A program made the translations under genes and the position numbers. Positions 49,968-60,390 of a stretch of 64,000 bases of DNA are shown one piece after another. The notes beneath the pieces are model-generated. The model was not told the origin of the DNA. It saw only the letters and a list, made by a program, of their open reading frames with translations, and ran no database searches. Origin of the DNA: Brachypodius melanocephalos (taxonomy: Eukaryota > Chordata > Aves > Passeriformes > Pycnonotidae); the NCBI GenBank assembly GCA_013398615.1, contig VZSR01000393.1:136711-200710 (forward strand), given 5' to 3'. The stretch's first letter is position 1; each line of letters begins with the position of its first letter.

Positions 49968-52900
49968 ATGTTGGGCTCTGGGTTCAAGGCAGAGCGCTTG
50001 CGAGTCAACCTGCGCCTCGTCATTAATCGCCTCAAACTACTGGAGAAAAAAAAGAGTGAGTATTTAAAGGGGCAGGTGGGACCCAGAATGCTTTTGGGGC
50101 TCAGGAGACTTGAGAAGGTATTTCTCAAGTTGGGGTACTTTCATGGGCCAAGTATGGAGTAGCTTTTTGTTCTTCCTTGCTGGACCCAGGCCTTACAGCC
50201 TGCTTTGGTGCACAAGGAGCTGGAAGAGAAAGGTTGGCCACAGTCTGGCCTCTGTCCACCTTCCTGGCAGCTGTTGGAGTGCAGTTTGTGGGGTGGTAGC
50301 TGTAGGCTGTGTGTGCTAACAGCACAGAGGGGAACTCCCTGGGTACTGTGGGAGATTGTCCCCACCTCCCCTACCACAGGTGAGGTCTGTGGTCCCGGTT
50401 AACTCTGCAGGGAGGTTGTAGGTGCGGGAGTGTTTCCAGCAGCCTGAAGTTCGCTTTCCTTTCTCCCATGAGTTAAGTGTGCTCAGGCCTGGATGTGAGG
50501 GCTCTGCCAAACCGTGGCTGGGTGTCTCATGCTGCAGAGATTTGATAGGGGAGAGAAGCTGGTGGTGGCTTTATGTGTGATGAGGGCTGTGGGTGGTCTG
50601 GAGGCAGCAGCCCAGGCCAGCACAATGACCGGGCTCGGCATGTGTGCTGCAGCTGAGTTGGCCCAGAAGGCAAGGAAGGAGATTGCAGATTACCTGGCAG
50701 CTGGAAAAGATGAGCGTGCCAGGATTCGTGTGGAGCACATCATCCGTGAAGATTACCTTGTAGAGGCCATGGAGATTCTGGAGCTGTACTGTGATCTGCT
50801 GCTCGCCCGCTTTGGCTTGATCCAGTCCATGAAGTAAGCTCTGGTGGAGACAGTCCTGGATTCAGGGAGGGGCACTGCTGGGGGCAGGTCTGGAGTACAG
50901 AACGGCACCCATGTTTATCCCTCCAGAGACCTTTCATTCCCCATGTAGGGACTGTGGAGTCCAGTGTATAGGATGGGAACTTAAAGGCTAAGCAGATTGA
51001 GGGCAGCAATGGCTGGGTGCATGGGGTGGAGAGAGAATTTTTTTCTTTGGTTGTAGGGAGCTGGACTCTGGCCTGGCAGAGGCAGTATCGACGCTGATCT
51101 GGGCTGCACCACGCCTCCAGTCGGAAGTGGCCGAGTTGAAAATTGTGAGTAGGGTTGCTTGAGGGATATTGCATATGCAGGGTGGGGGCGATGCTGCCAG
51201 ATGCTGATGGAAGTCCTTATCTGTGACTTTGTATCATTAAAACAGAGGACGTTATGGGCTCTGCAGATGGAAACCAGATGTCCTTGGAGCATCTGGGGTG
51301 GCTGCAGCTGCAGAACTGGGGTGCTCAGTGGGAGAAATGAGGGAGAGGGAGGTGGGTGAGTGTATTTGTGGTTTGAGGTGGGGGAAAGCAGGGTTGTGCA
51401 TGTTCTAGAGTTTCTCTCCTGCTGCAGGTCGCTGATCAATTGTGTGCTAAGTACAGCAAAGAGTATGGGAAGCTGTGCCGGACAAACCAGATTGGGACAG
51501 TCAACGACAGGGTAATGAACTGGTAGAACAGGTAGAGCTGGCAGAGCAGCCACTCCTGCTGAGGTTTGCTGCTCCTTGGGTCCGTGGCTATGCTTGCAGT
51601 CACTCTGGAGCATGGCAGGTGCTGTGCAGCCAGGGCCCACCTGCACTGGAGCATGGTGCTAAGGCCCCAGGCAGGGATGCCCTGCTCTGCTGGTTGTGGA
51701 TGGGGAAGGGTAAAGCAAATAGAGCCCTAGCTGCCTGCAGCATGCTATACTGGGTGGAGGGGCCTCCCCAGGGCTGCCCTGGCTGGGATGGCATGGTATA
51801 GAGCTGTTGGATGCTATGTTGCCCTGGCCCTACTAAGTCTCTCCAGCCCTGTGTTCCAGCTGATGCACAAGCTGAGTGTGGAAGCACCACCCAAGATCCT
51901 GGTGGAGAGATACCTCATCGAGATTGCAAAAAACTACAATGTGCCCTATGAGCCTGACTCAGTGGTGATGGTGAGTAAACACCAGGATGTGGCATTGCAG
52001 TGAACTGGGTGGTACTTGTGCTTTGGTGTCTTCTAGACCGCCTCAGCGTAGCATGATCCTTGTTCCTTCATGCACCCCTGTGGCATGTGGCAGTAGTTAC
52101 ACATGCTACAGCCTGGTTCCCGTTCTGTTTCCTGTTAATACCACTGTATAGCTGCTCTCTGTTCTGTTCCTGTTGCGTATTCCCATCTTGTCCATTGACA
52201 AATGCTGCATCTAATGCTGTACAGAGGGCTGTGATCATACCAGAGATGTGTTAGTGAGCAGAATTCTTCCACCCTTTCCAGGCTGAAGCCCCAGCAGGCG
52301 GAGAGGCAGATCTAATTGATGTGGGGTTCACGGATGATGTGAAGAAGGGTGGCCATGGAGGGGGCGGAGGTGGTGGATTTACAGCCCCAATGATAGGTCA
52401 GGATGGTTTAGTACCCATGCCAGTGATGATGCCTATGCCCATGCCAGCAACAAATCCAGCCTTCTATCCGCCTCCAAAGGGACCGGTAAGTTCTTGAGCT
52501 TTGTGTGTTTCCTTTTCCTGTGAGAGACTCCTATTGTGGTGCTTAGCCCTGTGCCTGCTGACTGTACCTAATAGCTCAGCGTGTCAGAGGGCCATCTTCT
52601 TGGTGTGAGACTGCATGGGATGGAGGCTGTTGGCAGTGCAGCTGAAGCTTAATGTTGCTTCCTGACTGTGGAGGTTCCTACCCCTGTTCTCCTGCCAGCC
52701 CTCTTTGCCTTCAAGGGAGCACAGGAGTCCGGACTTAACTCCTGAGGCAGTCTTCTGACTGCTAGACTTTCATCCAGGAGTTGGAGCTGCACTTTCGAGT
52801 TGGTAGGCTGGTAGTGTGCCAGGATTCAGTCAAGGAAATCGGGTGAGTGTTGTGGGGTGGGAATAGCACAGAAAAATGCGGAAGAGCCCTGCCTTCAGGC

Positions 52901-55198
52901 CTGCAAGGGGAGAAGACAGAGCCAATAGCTCTTGCAGATGATTTGTTGTAAGGGTGGAAGGTGGGAGATGAAAAGAACTCCTCTGTTCTCTGAATCGAGT
53001 AATTTACAGGATATCTGTGTAGACTGAAGAGTAGAATAGCAGAAGGGCTTGGAGTCTTAATATGGTCCCAGAAGTGCTGAAGTGCTTTTTGTGGAAAATC
53101 TGGACCAAGTATCATCAGCTGGCTGTTGGCCCAGGCATAAACATGCTGAGGGCTCCTGGCAGGTCTGGGTCTTTGCGGCACTACTGTGTGACAAATGAGG
53201 CCAATTCAAAGCCTTCTGTGAGCCAGAAACCTCTTTCCTATTCTGCAATACTGCACACAGGGCCAGAAATGGCAGAGTGTTTCCTTTACTGGCTTGGTAC
53301 TTCTTGTGCCTTGAAAGATGAAATATTTACCTGTGCTGGTTCTTTAGAATAATCTGCAGTCCAGTTACCTGGGTCTGCCTGCTCCAGGTGACTACATCTG
53401 ACTTCATACATGAGAATCTCTTCCTTGTGAGCATAAACTTTTACCCACTTGGATACTTGACTGTATTTATAGACTCTACTTCCTGTGACTCCCGTGGCAG
53501 CGATAGGGGTGTGGTATCTCACATGAGTAGTCTGGTGCATGACTGATCTCTCTCCTGTACAGGAGAACTTCAGTGGCCTGCCAGTGGGGACCTACCAACC
53601 TTTCACTAACATCCACCCACCACCAATTCCAGCAAACCCACCCACATACGAGTCCGTAAGTGCCTGAGATGAATGGCAATTGCAGGCAGCTGAAGGATCC
53701 TCAGAGTGCATTGGTAGCCACAGAGAAGGGAAACATTTGCAAAGGATACTGCTGCCAGCTTTGGGAGTTGTGCTGATGTTGCTTGCTGGTGCAGTGAATC
53801 ACTGAGTGCATGATGGAAGGATGACTTGTGAAGGGAAGTTCTTAATTCAGCTCTGTGCTTTGGCTGCAAAGGAAAGCTGAGACTTCTCTTGCTGCATTGT
53901 TAAAGTGGTGATAAACAGTTAATAAGCAGAATCCTCAAGTTCTGGGTTCTGCAGTGTGAATGTCTTGAGTCTATTTAATTATGGCTTTTGAACTAATTAA
54001 CAGCCTGGATGACAATTTTGGCTGACCCAGATGCTGTATGTTTAAAGACTCTTCCTTTCACAGACTTTCCTAGTTCTTGGGGACAACGAAGGAGAGGCTA
54101 GAGACTTCCCTTTCTATGCTCGTCTGTGGTTTTGTTGCTGCAGTTTGTCATCATGCCTCCCACTCTCCTTTTGGTGACATGCTGTTTGTTTTTGCATTAT
54201 CCTGAGTAGGGAGGAGTACAGTTGAGCATTGTGGGTGCTGACACTTTGTGTTCTCACAGGTGCAGTGGTGCAGGTGAACTGGATAGGAATGGGTGTTGAG
54301 GGCTGCAGCATGCAGGGAATAAGAAGTTTTACTGGCACACACAGTTTTACTAGCTGTGTGTGCCATGACCCTTTTTCCCAGACAGACCAAGACCTGAGAT
54401 GGGCCATTTCATGCTCTACTGCTAGTCACAAGGGCCTGTCAGTGGTTTATGAAGAAAGGCAGCAAGGAGCTGTGATGACATGGATCAAGGGGACAATGTT
54501 TTCCCACTGGTGGTCTTGATAAATGTTTCAGACCTGATAGCGAATATGCTCCATTGATCCAGTTCCAGAGTATGGTCAGTGAAGCTGCTTTAGTTGACCA
54601 GGAGGGAGAGAAAAGCTGAAGAGCTGCCTCTGTTTCTTGGGAGGAAAGGCAGGTTGTTGCAAAGCCATGGCTGCCTGCTAGGAGTGGGGAGGAGCGTGCA
54701 CTGCTCTGCTGGAGCTGTGCCTCTGAGCTCTGCCTGTGTGCTGGTGTGACCATGTGTGGTGGGACAGAGCTGTAGTAACTGAGAGTCTTTTTCAGATTGA
54801 TGAGCCTAACACTGACAAGGACACTGCTGCACTAGTGCCTGGTGAGTATGTTGGGGTTTGGAAAACCTTGGGTATTAGGGGCTGTTCAGAAAAATCCACT
54901 GGTACTGCCTGTTGCTGGAAGGACTGTTCTTTGTGGTGCTCCACTTGGCCTGGTGAGTGTGTGCTGATGGTGAGGCACAATACTTCTCTTACAAACAGGG
55001 CCTGAGCCCAAGTCAGAAGCTTCTCCTAAACCAAGAGCTGGAGCTCCTAATACCTTTGATAACTTTGTGCTGCCTGAATTGCCATCGGTGCCAGACACGC
55101 TGCCAACAGCATCTGCTGGTGCCAACTCTTCTGCCTCAGAAGACATTGACTTTGATGATCTTTCACGGAGATTTGAGGAGCTGAAGAAGAAAACGTAA
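49968..55198 (+). CDS. IST1: IST1 homologue, ESCRT-III associated factor
   Basis: ESCRT-III family protein that recruits VPS4 and spastin and acts in cytokinetic abscission and endosomal tubule fission. Nine coding exons: 49968-50055, 50653-50833, 51057-51144, 51428-51511, 51860-51970, 52282-52485, 53563-53655, 54796-54841, 54999-55198. They total 1095 nt: 364 residues plus stop, as in human. Residues 1-185 (MLGSGFKAERLRVNLRLVIN to PYEPDSVVM) form the ESCRT-III-like helical core and are almost invariant. A Gly-rich segment (GGHGGGGGGGFTAP) and a Met-Pro run (MPMPMP) follow in exon 52282. MIM2 (LPELPSVPDTLP) spans 323-334 and MIM1 (DIDFDDLSRRFEELKKK) spans 347-363, both intact. The start is the ATG 12 nt inside the exon. 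The upstream GTG in frame is leader. Confidence 0.98.
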
Positions 55199-55960
55199 AA
55201 TTTCCTGGGCTGCAGGAAGGAGGGGAAGGAGCTGTGGCGTCTTCTCTCTGAAACAGACTCACTTTGAAATTGGTTTCCTGTATTAACCTCCAATGAACGT
55301 ACTCTTCTTTTTGAGCTCTCTTCCTGCTGTACTTACACCAAGTGCTGCCACTTTCCTGATCTTTGCTGCTCCAGGAGATGAACTGTGAGGAATGTTGTGA
55401 GAGTGAGGCAGGGAAGCACCCGTCAGTCTGGGAAGCTGTATGGGGAAGGCTGTGCATGATGTTCTGGGCACTGTTCCTGGCTGCCTCCATGATGGCTCTG
55501 TGCCTGCCAGTGGAGGCTTTCTCTTGGGGAGCCCTTGCTGGCCTTCATGGTGTTTTAGGTGGGGTCTGTTTGCAGTTTGCAGAAGGGTGGCACTGTCTGC
55601 CTGGGCCTGTTGGGTATGCGACTGGTCCCACAGAGTGCAGAGTTAGGCAGACTCTGCTACTGCCTCGGGGTTTTGATGTATTAGCTTTCCTCCCGGTGCT
55701 GGGCAGCTTTGGACTACCGACGTGTGGGGGCGAGGCATGGAGGGCACTCTGACGGGATACACAGCAGCACCTTGTTTACCCTACCTGAGCCCGAGGCATC
55801 CCGGGAGTGTAACGTACCTGTTTGTGGCACTGTCTGCAGCTCTACCACAGCTGTCCGTGGCGCTGCCCGCGGCTGTACCCGACCTGTCCCGACCCTGTCC
55901 GCTTCCCCGGGCCTCGGGGCGTTTGTACCTGGTTTAATAAAGCGCGGTCCCGGGTCCACC
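55199..55960 (+). other. IST1: IST1 3'UTR and poly(A) signal
   Basis: About 740 nt from the stop to AATAAA at 55936-55941, followed by a GT-rich element (CCGTGTGCGCGC). No other AATAAA precedes it. An open frame at 55363-55752 with hydrophobic stretches has no start context or homology and is treated as chance. Confidence 0.75.
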
Positions 55961-56004
55961 GTGTGCGCGCATCGCCTGGTGCCTCTTGCCGCGACCTGTG
56001 CTGT

Positions 56005-56084
56005 GTGGCCATTGGCTGGAGGCATACGGCCTCCGCCAATCACAGAGAGGGCCTCCGGAAGTGCTTTCACTTGGGCTGAGCGCG
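56005..56084 (+). promoter_or_regulatory. DHODH core promoter: opposed CCAAT boxes and ETS site
   Basis: ATTGG at 56011-56015 and CCAAT at 56036-56040 form the ends of a near-perfect inverted repeat (ATTGGC-GGAGGC against GCCTCC-GCCAAT, one extra T on the left). CCGGAAGT, an ETS site, lies at 56055-56062, only 23 bp before the ATG, so the leader must be very short. No TATA box is present. NF-Y and ETS control is inference from motifs. Confidence 0.65.
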
Positions 56085-59000
56085 ATGGCGGCGTCGCTGC
56101 GCGTGAGCAGCCGAGGGGGGACTCGGGGCCATCCTGGAGGAGGCCGCTCATGGGACCCTGGGGACAGCCGGGTTTGGCCGCTTGGAGCGGGCCGGGATGG
56201 GAGGGGTGCTGTGGGATCGGGGCCGGCATACTGTGAGGGGTGAGAACGGGATGAGATCGGTACCGGAATGGGCTGGGGTGGGTGTGGTTGCCGGTGGGAG
56301 ATCACTGCTCGTGCGTTGCTGACGACCTGGCGCAGGGACGGCTGCTGGCGCTCGGAGGCTGCGGGCTGCTCCTCGGATCGGCGCTGGCGGCAGGCGACGA
56401 GCGGCTTTACAGGGCGGCAGTGATGCCCGCGCTGCGAGCGCTGCCCCCTGAGGCCGCCCACGGCCTGGCTTTGCGCGCCGCCGCCCTCGGGCTGGTACCC
56501 CCCACCCGCCCCGACGCCCCCGAGCTGGTGCGTCTTTGGAGGGCGGAGGAGGGGGAACGGCAGCGGAGCGCGGGGACCAGGGCGGGGAGTGGGGGGGGGT
56601 CGGAAGGATGGCCAGAACGGAGGGATAGGGAGTGCGTCGCCTGGCCTGGCGGGATGTGCATGCGGCCGGGTCCCCGGCCGGCACTCCATAAGGATACCTC
56701 ACAGGGCAGGGGAGGCGGCCGGGTCTGTCGGGAGGGGTGCTGCAGCGAGGCCTTGGCAATAGTTCCTGGAGTCTGTGGGTTCTGACCTAGCCCCAGCCCC
56801 GCAGGAGGTGCAAGTCCTCGGGCAGCGATTCCGCAACCCATTGGGCCTGGCTGCCGGCTTCGACAAACAGTGTGACGCTGTGGATGGGCTGTTCAAGATG
56901 GGCTTTGGCTTTGTGGAAGTAGGGACTGTCACCCCCAAGCCCCAGGAAGGGAACCCCAAGCCCAGGGTCTTCCGTCTGGCAGAGGACGAGGCAGTCATCA
57001 ACAGGTGAGATCTGAGGGCAGCTGCTCTGTCATATCCCACAGTCTGCCCACTGTGAAGGAGGGTGCATATTTGGGTGGTCCCAGGTTTTTGTTTGGTGCT
57101 GTGGTGGCTTTTGGTTGGATGTGCTGAGCAAAGCTACAGAGACCACATATGTGCCTTGTGTTTCTTGCATGTCCTGTTGAGGGCTTGCAGACATAACCCA
57201 GCCTTGAACCCCTGTCCTGATGCAGGTACGGATTCAACAGCCATGGCCATGTTGCGGTGGAGCGCAGGCTGCGGGCCCGCCAGGAGACGCAGATCAGGCT
57301 CACTAGGGGTGAGACAAGCTTGTAAGCCTTTGCTCTTGGGGTCTGCAGGGTAGGTTTGGGCATCTCCTGGGTACGTCTAGGCCAGGATTGGTGTGTAATG
57401 CCAGTATCCACGCACAGAAGCACCTCAGCTGGAGCAAGGAACACTTGGACAGCAAGACTCCCCTGGGGCTGTAGTCTCACCCCTGGCATTGTGCCTAGGC
57501 GCATTTCTCCTGCTGTTTTCTCTGGGATCAAGCTCCACTTGCTGCTTTGGGCAAGATGTGTCTGCTAACATAGCCAAAGCCAAGGGGACCCCAGCTGGGC
57601 AGATCCTGAGGACAACCTCTGCCAGGCAGTGATGCTGGGAAGTGCTGACGAGTGGCTGTGGCAATGCTCCTGTGGTTGCAGGATAGTCCCAGGCCCATCC
57701 TTATGAAATACATGGGCTGCATATCATCATCTTAACTTTAGCTGGTCCTGGGACCTCCTTTTTCAGGTGCTCTGGCTGTTGGGTGGTGGTTGGTCCTGCT
57801 GCCCTGGTTCAATTGTGTCTGTGTTCCAGCTGGAATGCCTCTTGGAGTAAACCTGGGCAAGAACAAGAGCTCTACTGATGCTGCAGCTGACTATGTGGCT
57901 GGGGTTCGGACACTGGGCCCTTTGGCTGACTACCTCGTTGTGAACGTGTCCAGCCCAAACACCCCAGGGCTGCGGGACCTGCAGGGCAAGGCTGAGCTGC
58001 GGGACCTGCTGAGCAAGGTGGGTGCCTCCCCCCAGCCAGCCCAAACCACTGCTACAGCACTGGATGCATCCCATCTCCTGGCAGCATCTGCAATGCTGCA
58101 GCCAGTGGATTTGCCCAAGCACAGAGAGAAGTGGGGGTGGCTTTCCCGTGGGGTGGGCAGGACCACTGAGATGTCCCTGTCAGCTGCTGCCATGGGGTGT
58201 ACAGGGCACTGTATCCCAGAAGAGGGCTCAGGACCAGTGAGGCATTGCCCTCCACTTGCTTCTGCATGAGGCAGTGAGCCATCCACCCCACAACTTCAGG
58301 CATCGCTGGGCTCCTGTGCCTGCTGTGTGCTCCAGGCCCTGTGCCAAGGGTGCCTTTCCTGTTCTTGGTGCCATGTACAGGAGCAAGGCCTGTCGCTGTA
58401 CTGCCTGTGGTGGTGGGTGTCTGTAGCTCCTAGCTGGGGCAGGAGACATCTCCTTGCCATGCACTACCATGTGCACCAACAGGTGCTGGTGGAGAGGGAC
58501 CTGCTGCCCTGCAAGCATAAGCCAGCTGTGCTGGTGAAGATTGCCCCAGACCTCACTGCACAGGACAAGCAGGACATCGCCAGCATTGTCTGTGAGGTGA
58601 GGAGGCAGGAACAGGAGGCCACCGGAGGCAGGACTGTGGTGGTCCTGGCACATCACCTCTCTGGAAGACACGTACGCCTGCAGCTCTCTGGCTGCTGTAG
58701 GGATGGTGTCCCGGCTAGGTCAGACTCAGCGAGGGCCCTTGTGTGTCACCCAGGCATTTGGGTGACCCAGGCAGTGAGGGGCAGCTTTGTCCCTGGGCAC
58801 ACTTCTGGGTTGTGTGCTGGGAGGTCCTGACCTGGCAGGAGGGGAGGGGAGGGCTGGGCTGATTGTGGAAGCTGTGTCCTCACACTGCTGCTTCTACAGA
58901 TAGGTGTGGATGGACTGATAGTCAGCAACACCACTGTGAGCCGCCCCAGCAGCCTCCGGAGCAGGCAGCGCACGGAGCCTGGGGGCCTCAGTGGGAAGCC

Positions 59001-59484
59001 CCTGCGGGAGCTCTCCACACAGACCATCAGGGAGATGTACGCTCTCACTCAAGGTGATGGCAGAACAGGGCTCGGGGCTGCATGCCAGCATCGCCTGTGC
59101 CATCCTGACCCTGCGCCCTGCCCACAGGCCGGGTTCCCATTATTGGTGTGGGTGGAGTGAGCAGTGGGCAGGATGCTCTGGAGAAGATCCGTGCTGGAGC
59201 CTCGCTTGTGCAGCTGTACACAGCACTTGTGTACCACGGGCCACCTGTGGTGGGGGCAGTGAAGCGGGAACTGGAGGAGCTGCTAAGGTGAGTGGAGCCC
59301 GAGCACATACCCAGAGATCCCCTGGTCCTAGGACAGCTCTGAACAGCTGTGTGCTGGTGCCCAAGCAGTGGCAGTGCAGGGCTGAGCCACGGGGCCAGCC
59401 CAGTCCCACCGCACACTGTCACTGGTTAGGGAGCAGGGCTTCAAGAACGTCATGGAGGCAGTTGGAGCAGATCACCGCTGCTGA
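56085..59484 (+). CDS. DHODH: Dihydroorotate dehydrogenase (quinone), mitochondrial
   Basis: Class 2 FMN enzyme of the inner mitochondrial membrane. It oxidises dihydroorotate to orotate with ubiquinone, the fourth step of pyrimidine synthesis. Nine exons: 56085-56102, 56336-56527, 56805-57004, 57226-57308, 57830-58017, 58483-58596, 58900-59053, 59128-59287, 59430-59484. They total 1164 nt: 387 residues plus stop (human 395). Exon 1 codes only MAASLR. A hydrophobic, glycine-rich stretch (LLALGGCGLLLGSALAAG) is the targeting and membrane segment, followed by GDERLY. The active-site NVSSPNT has its catalytic serine at residue 206 (human Ser215). VLVKIAPDL, NTTVSRP, GVGGVSSGQDALEKIRAGAS and LVQLYTAL are the FMN and quinone-site motifs. 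The C-terminus ends HRC where human has HRR. The shorter N-terminus depends on my exon 1 choice. Confidence 0.96.
57309..57829 (+). other. DHODH introns longer than 300 nt
   Basis: This 521-nt intron, together with 58018-58482 and 58597-58899, holds nothing I recognise beyond splice signals. All are moderately GC-rich without visible repeats. Confidence 0.65.
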
Positions 59485-59709
59485 AATGTAGCAGAATGAA
59501 ATTCTAGCTGGGAGGAGCCATGACTGAGCACAGATGGGTGTGACAATTCCAGTGCTGGGACTGAGATGAGATCCTGCTTCCAGCCCCTGGAAAGGGTCTG
59601 ATGAGTGAAACAGGCTGCATTGGTGGGGAGCAGGGGACAGGGCCTTCACAACAGTGCTGCTTTTCAGGGCTGTGTTTTGGCTTCCCTGTAGACAGCAGAA
59701 CTGAGTGTC

Positions 59710-59715
59710 AATAAA
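59710..59715 (+). terminator. DHODH poly(A) signal AATAAA
   Basis: AATAAA lies 226 nt after the stop and is followed by a GTCCTGTGTGCTGCT GU-rich element. The 3'UTR is short. Confidence 0.8.
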
Positions 59716-59739
59716 CATTTGGCTCACCTGGTCCTGTGT

Positions 59740-60390
59740 GCTGCTCTGGGGACACCCCATGGGCTGAAGGAATGCAGCTTAGCTCTTAGCTGTGCAGGAT
59801 CAGCTTTTGAAGCAGCTCCAACTTTTCCTGGTGGGAGAAGCCACCAGGGTCACCAAACTCTGGGATGGAGTGACAAGTGCACCACGCCTCCCCTGCAGGG
59901 AGTTCGGCCTGAGGCGAGGCCCTTGGAGTGGGGTGGCAAGGCAGTGATGGTGCTGGGCGCCAGTACACAGCTGTTTGGAGATGGCTGTAGTCATGCCCTT
60001 CTCAGTTGTGGAAAGGGCCTGATCAAAGGTGCTTCTGTCTGTTGGTTTTGTGCCTGGGACCTCTGGTGCTGACTTTTCCTTTGTTCCGCACTCACTGCTG
60101 TCGGTGGCGCGGTCCCCCGGGGTGGCGCTGTGCCCGCCGGGACTCCGCCCACGTGACCCTGCGGAGGTTGCGTACACCGGAAGTCCGCCCCGGCGGTGAG
60201 TGTGGCTTGTCTAGCGACATTGGGACTCTATGGTGGCGGCTTTCCCATAGGCTCTGGCCGCCGTGTCTATGGTGCACTCAGCTAGAGGGGCTCCTCCCGC
60301 CGAGCACTGTGGGGCGGCTATGGCGGCGCTCCGGGAGCCGGGTTACCGTCGTTGAGGGACCTGGGGAGACCGCGCGGCGCTGCGGCCACC
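59740..60390 (+). promoter_or_regulatory. DHODH-DHX38 intergenic region and DHX38 promoter/leader
   Basis: About 650 nt separates the two genes. The right half is CpG-rich, with CACGTGAC (E-box) at 60150-60157 and an ETS site CCGGAAGT at 60177-60184. An upstream ATG at 60320 opens an 11-residue frame that ends at 60355, before the main start. No HP or TXNL4B coding sequence is found here. Confidence 0.65.

Noticed and set aside
55363..55752. 129-codon frame with hydrophobic segments after IST1
   Set aside because: It lies in the IST1 3'UTR, upstream of its poly(A) signal, with no homology I can name.
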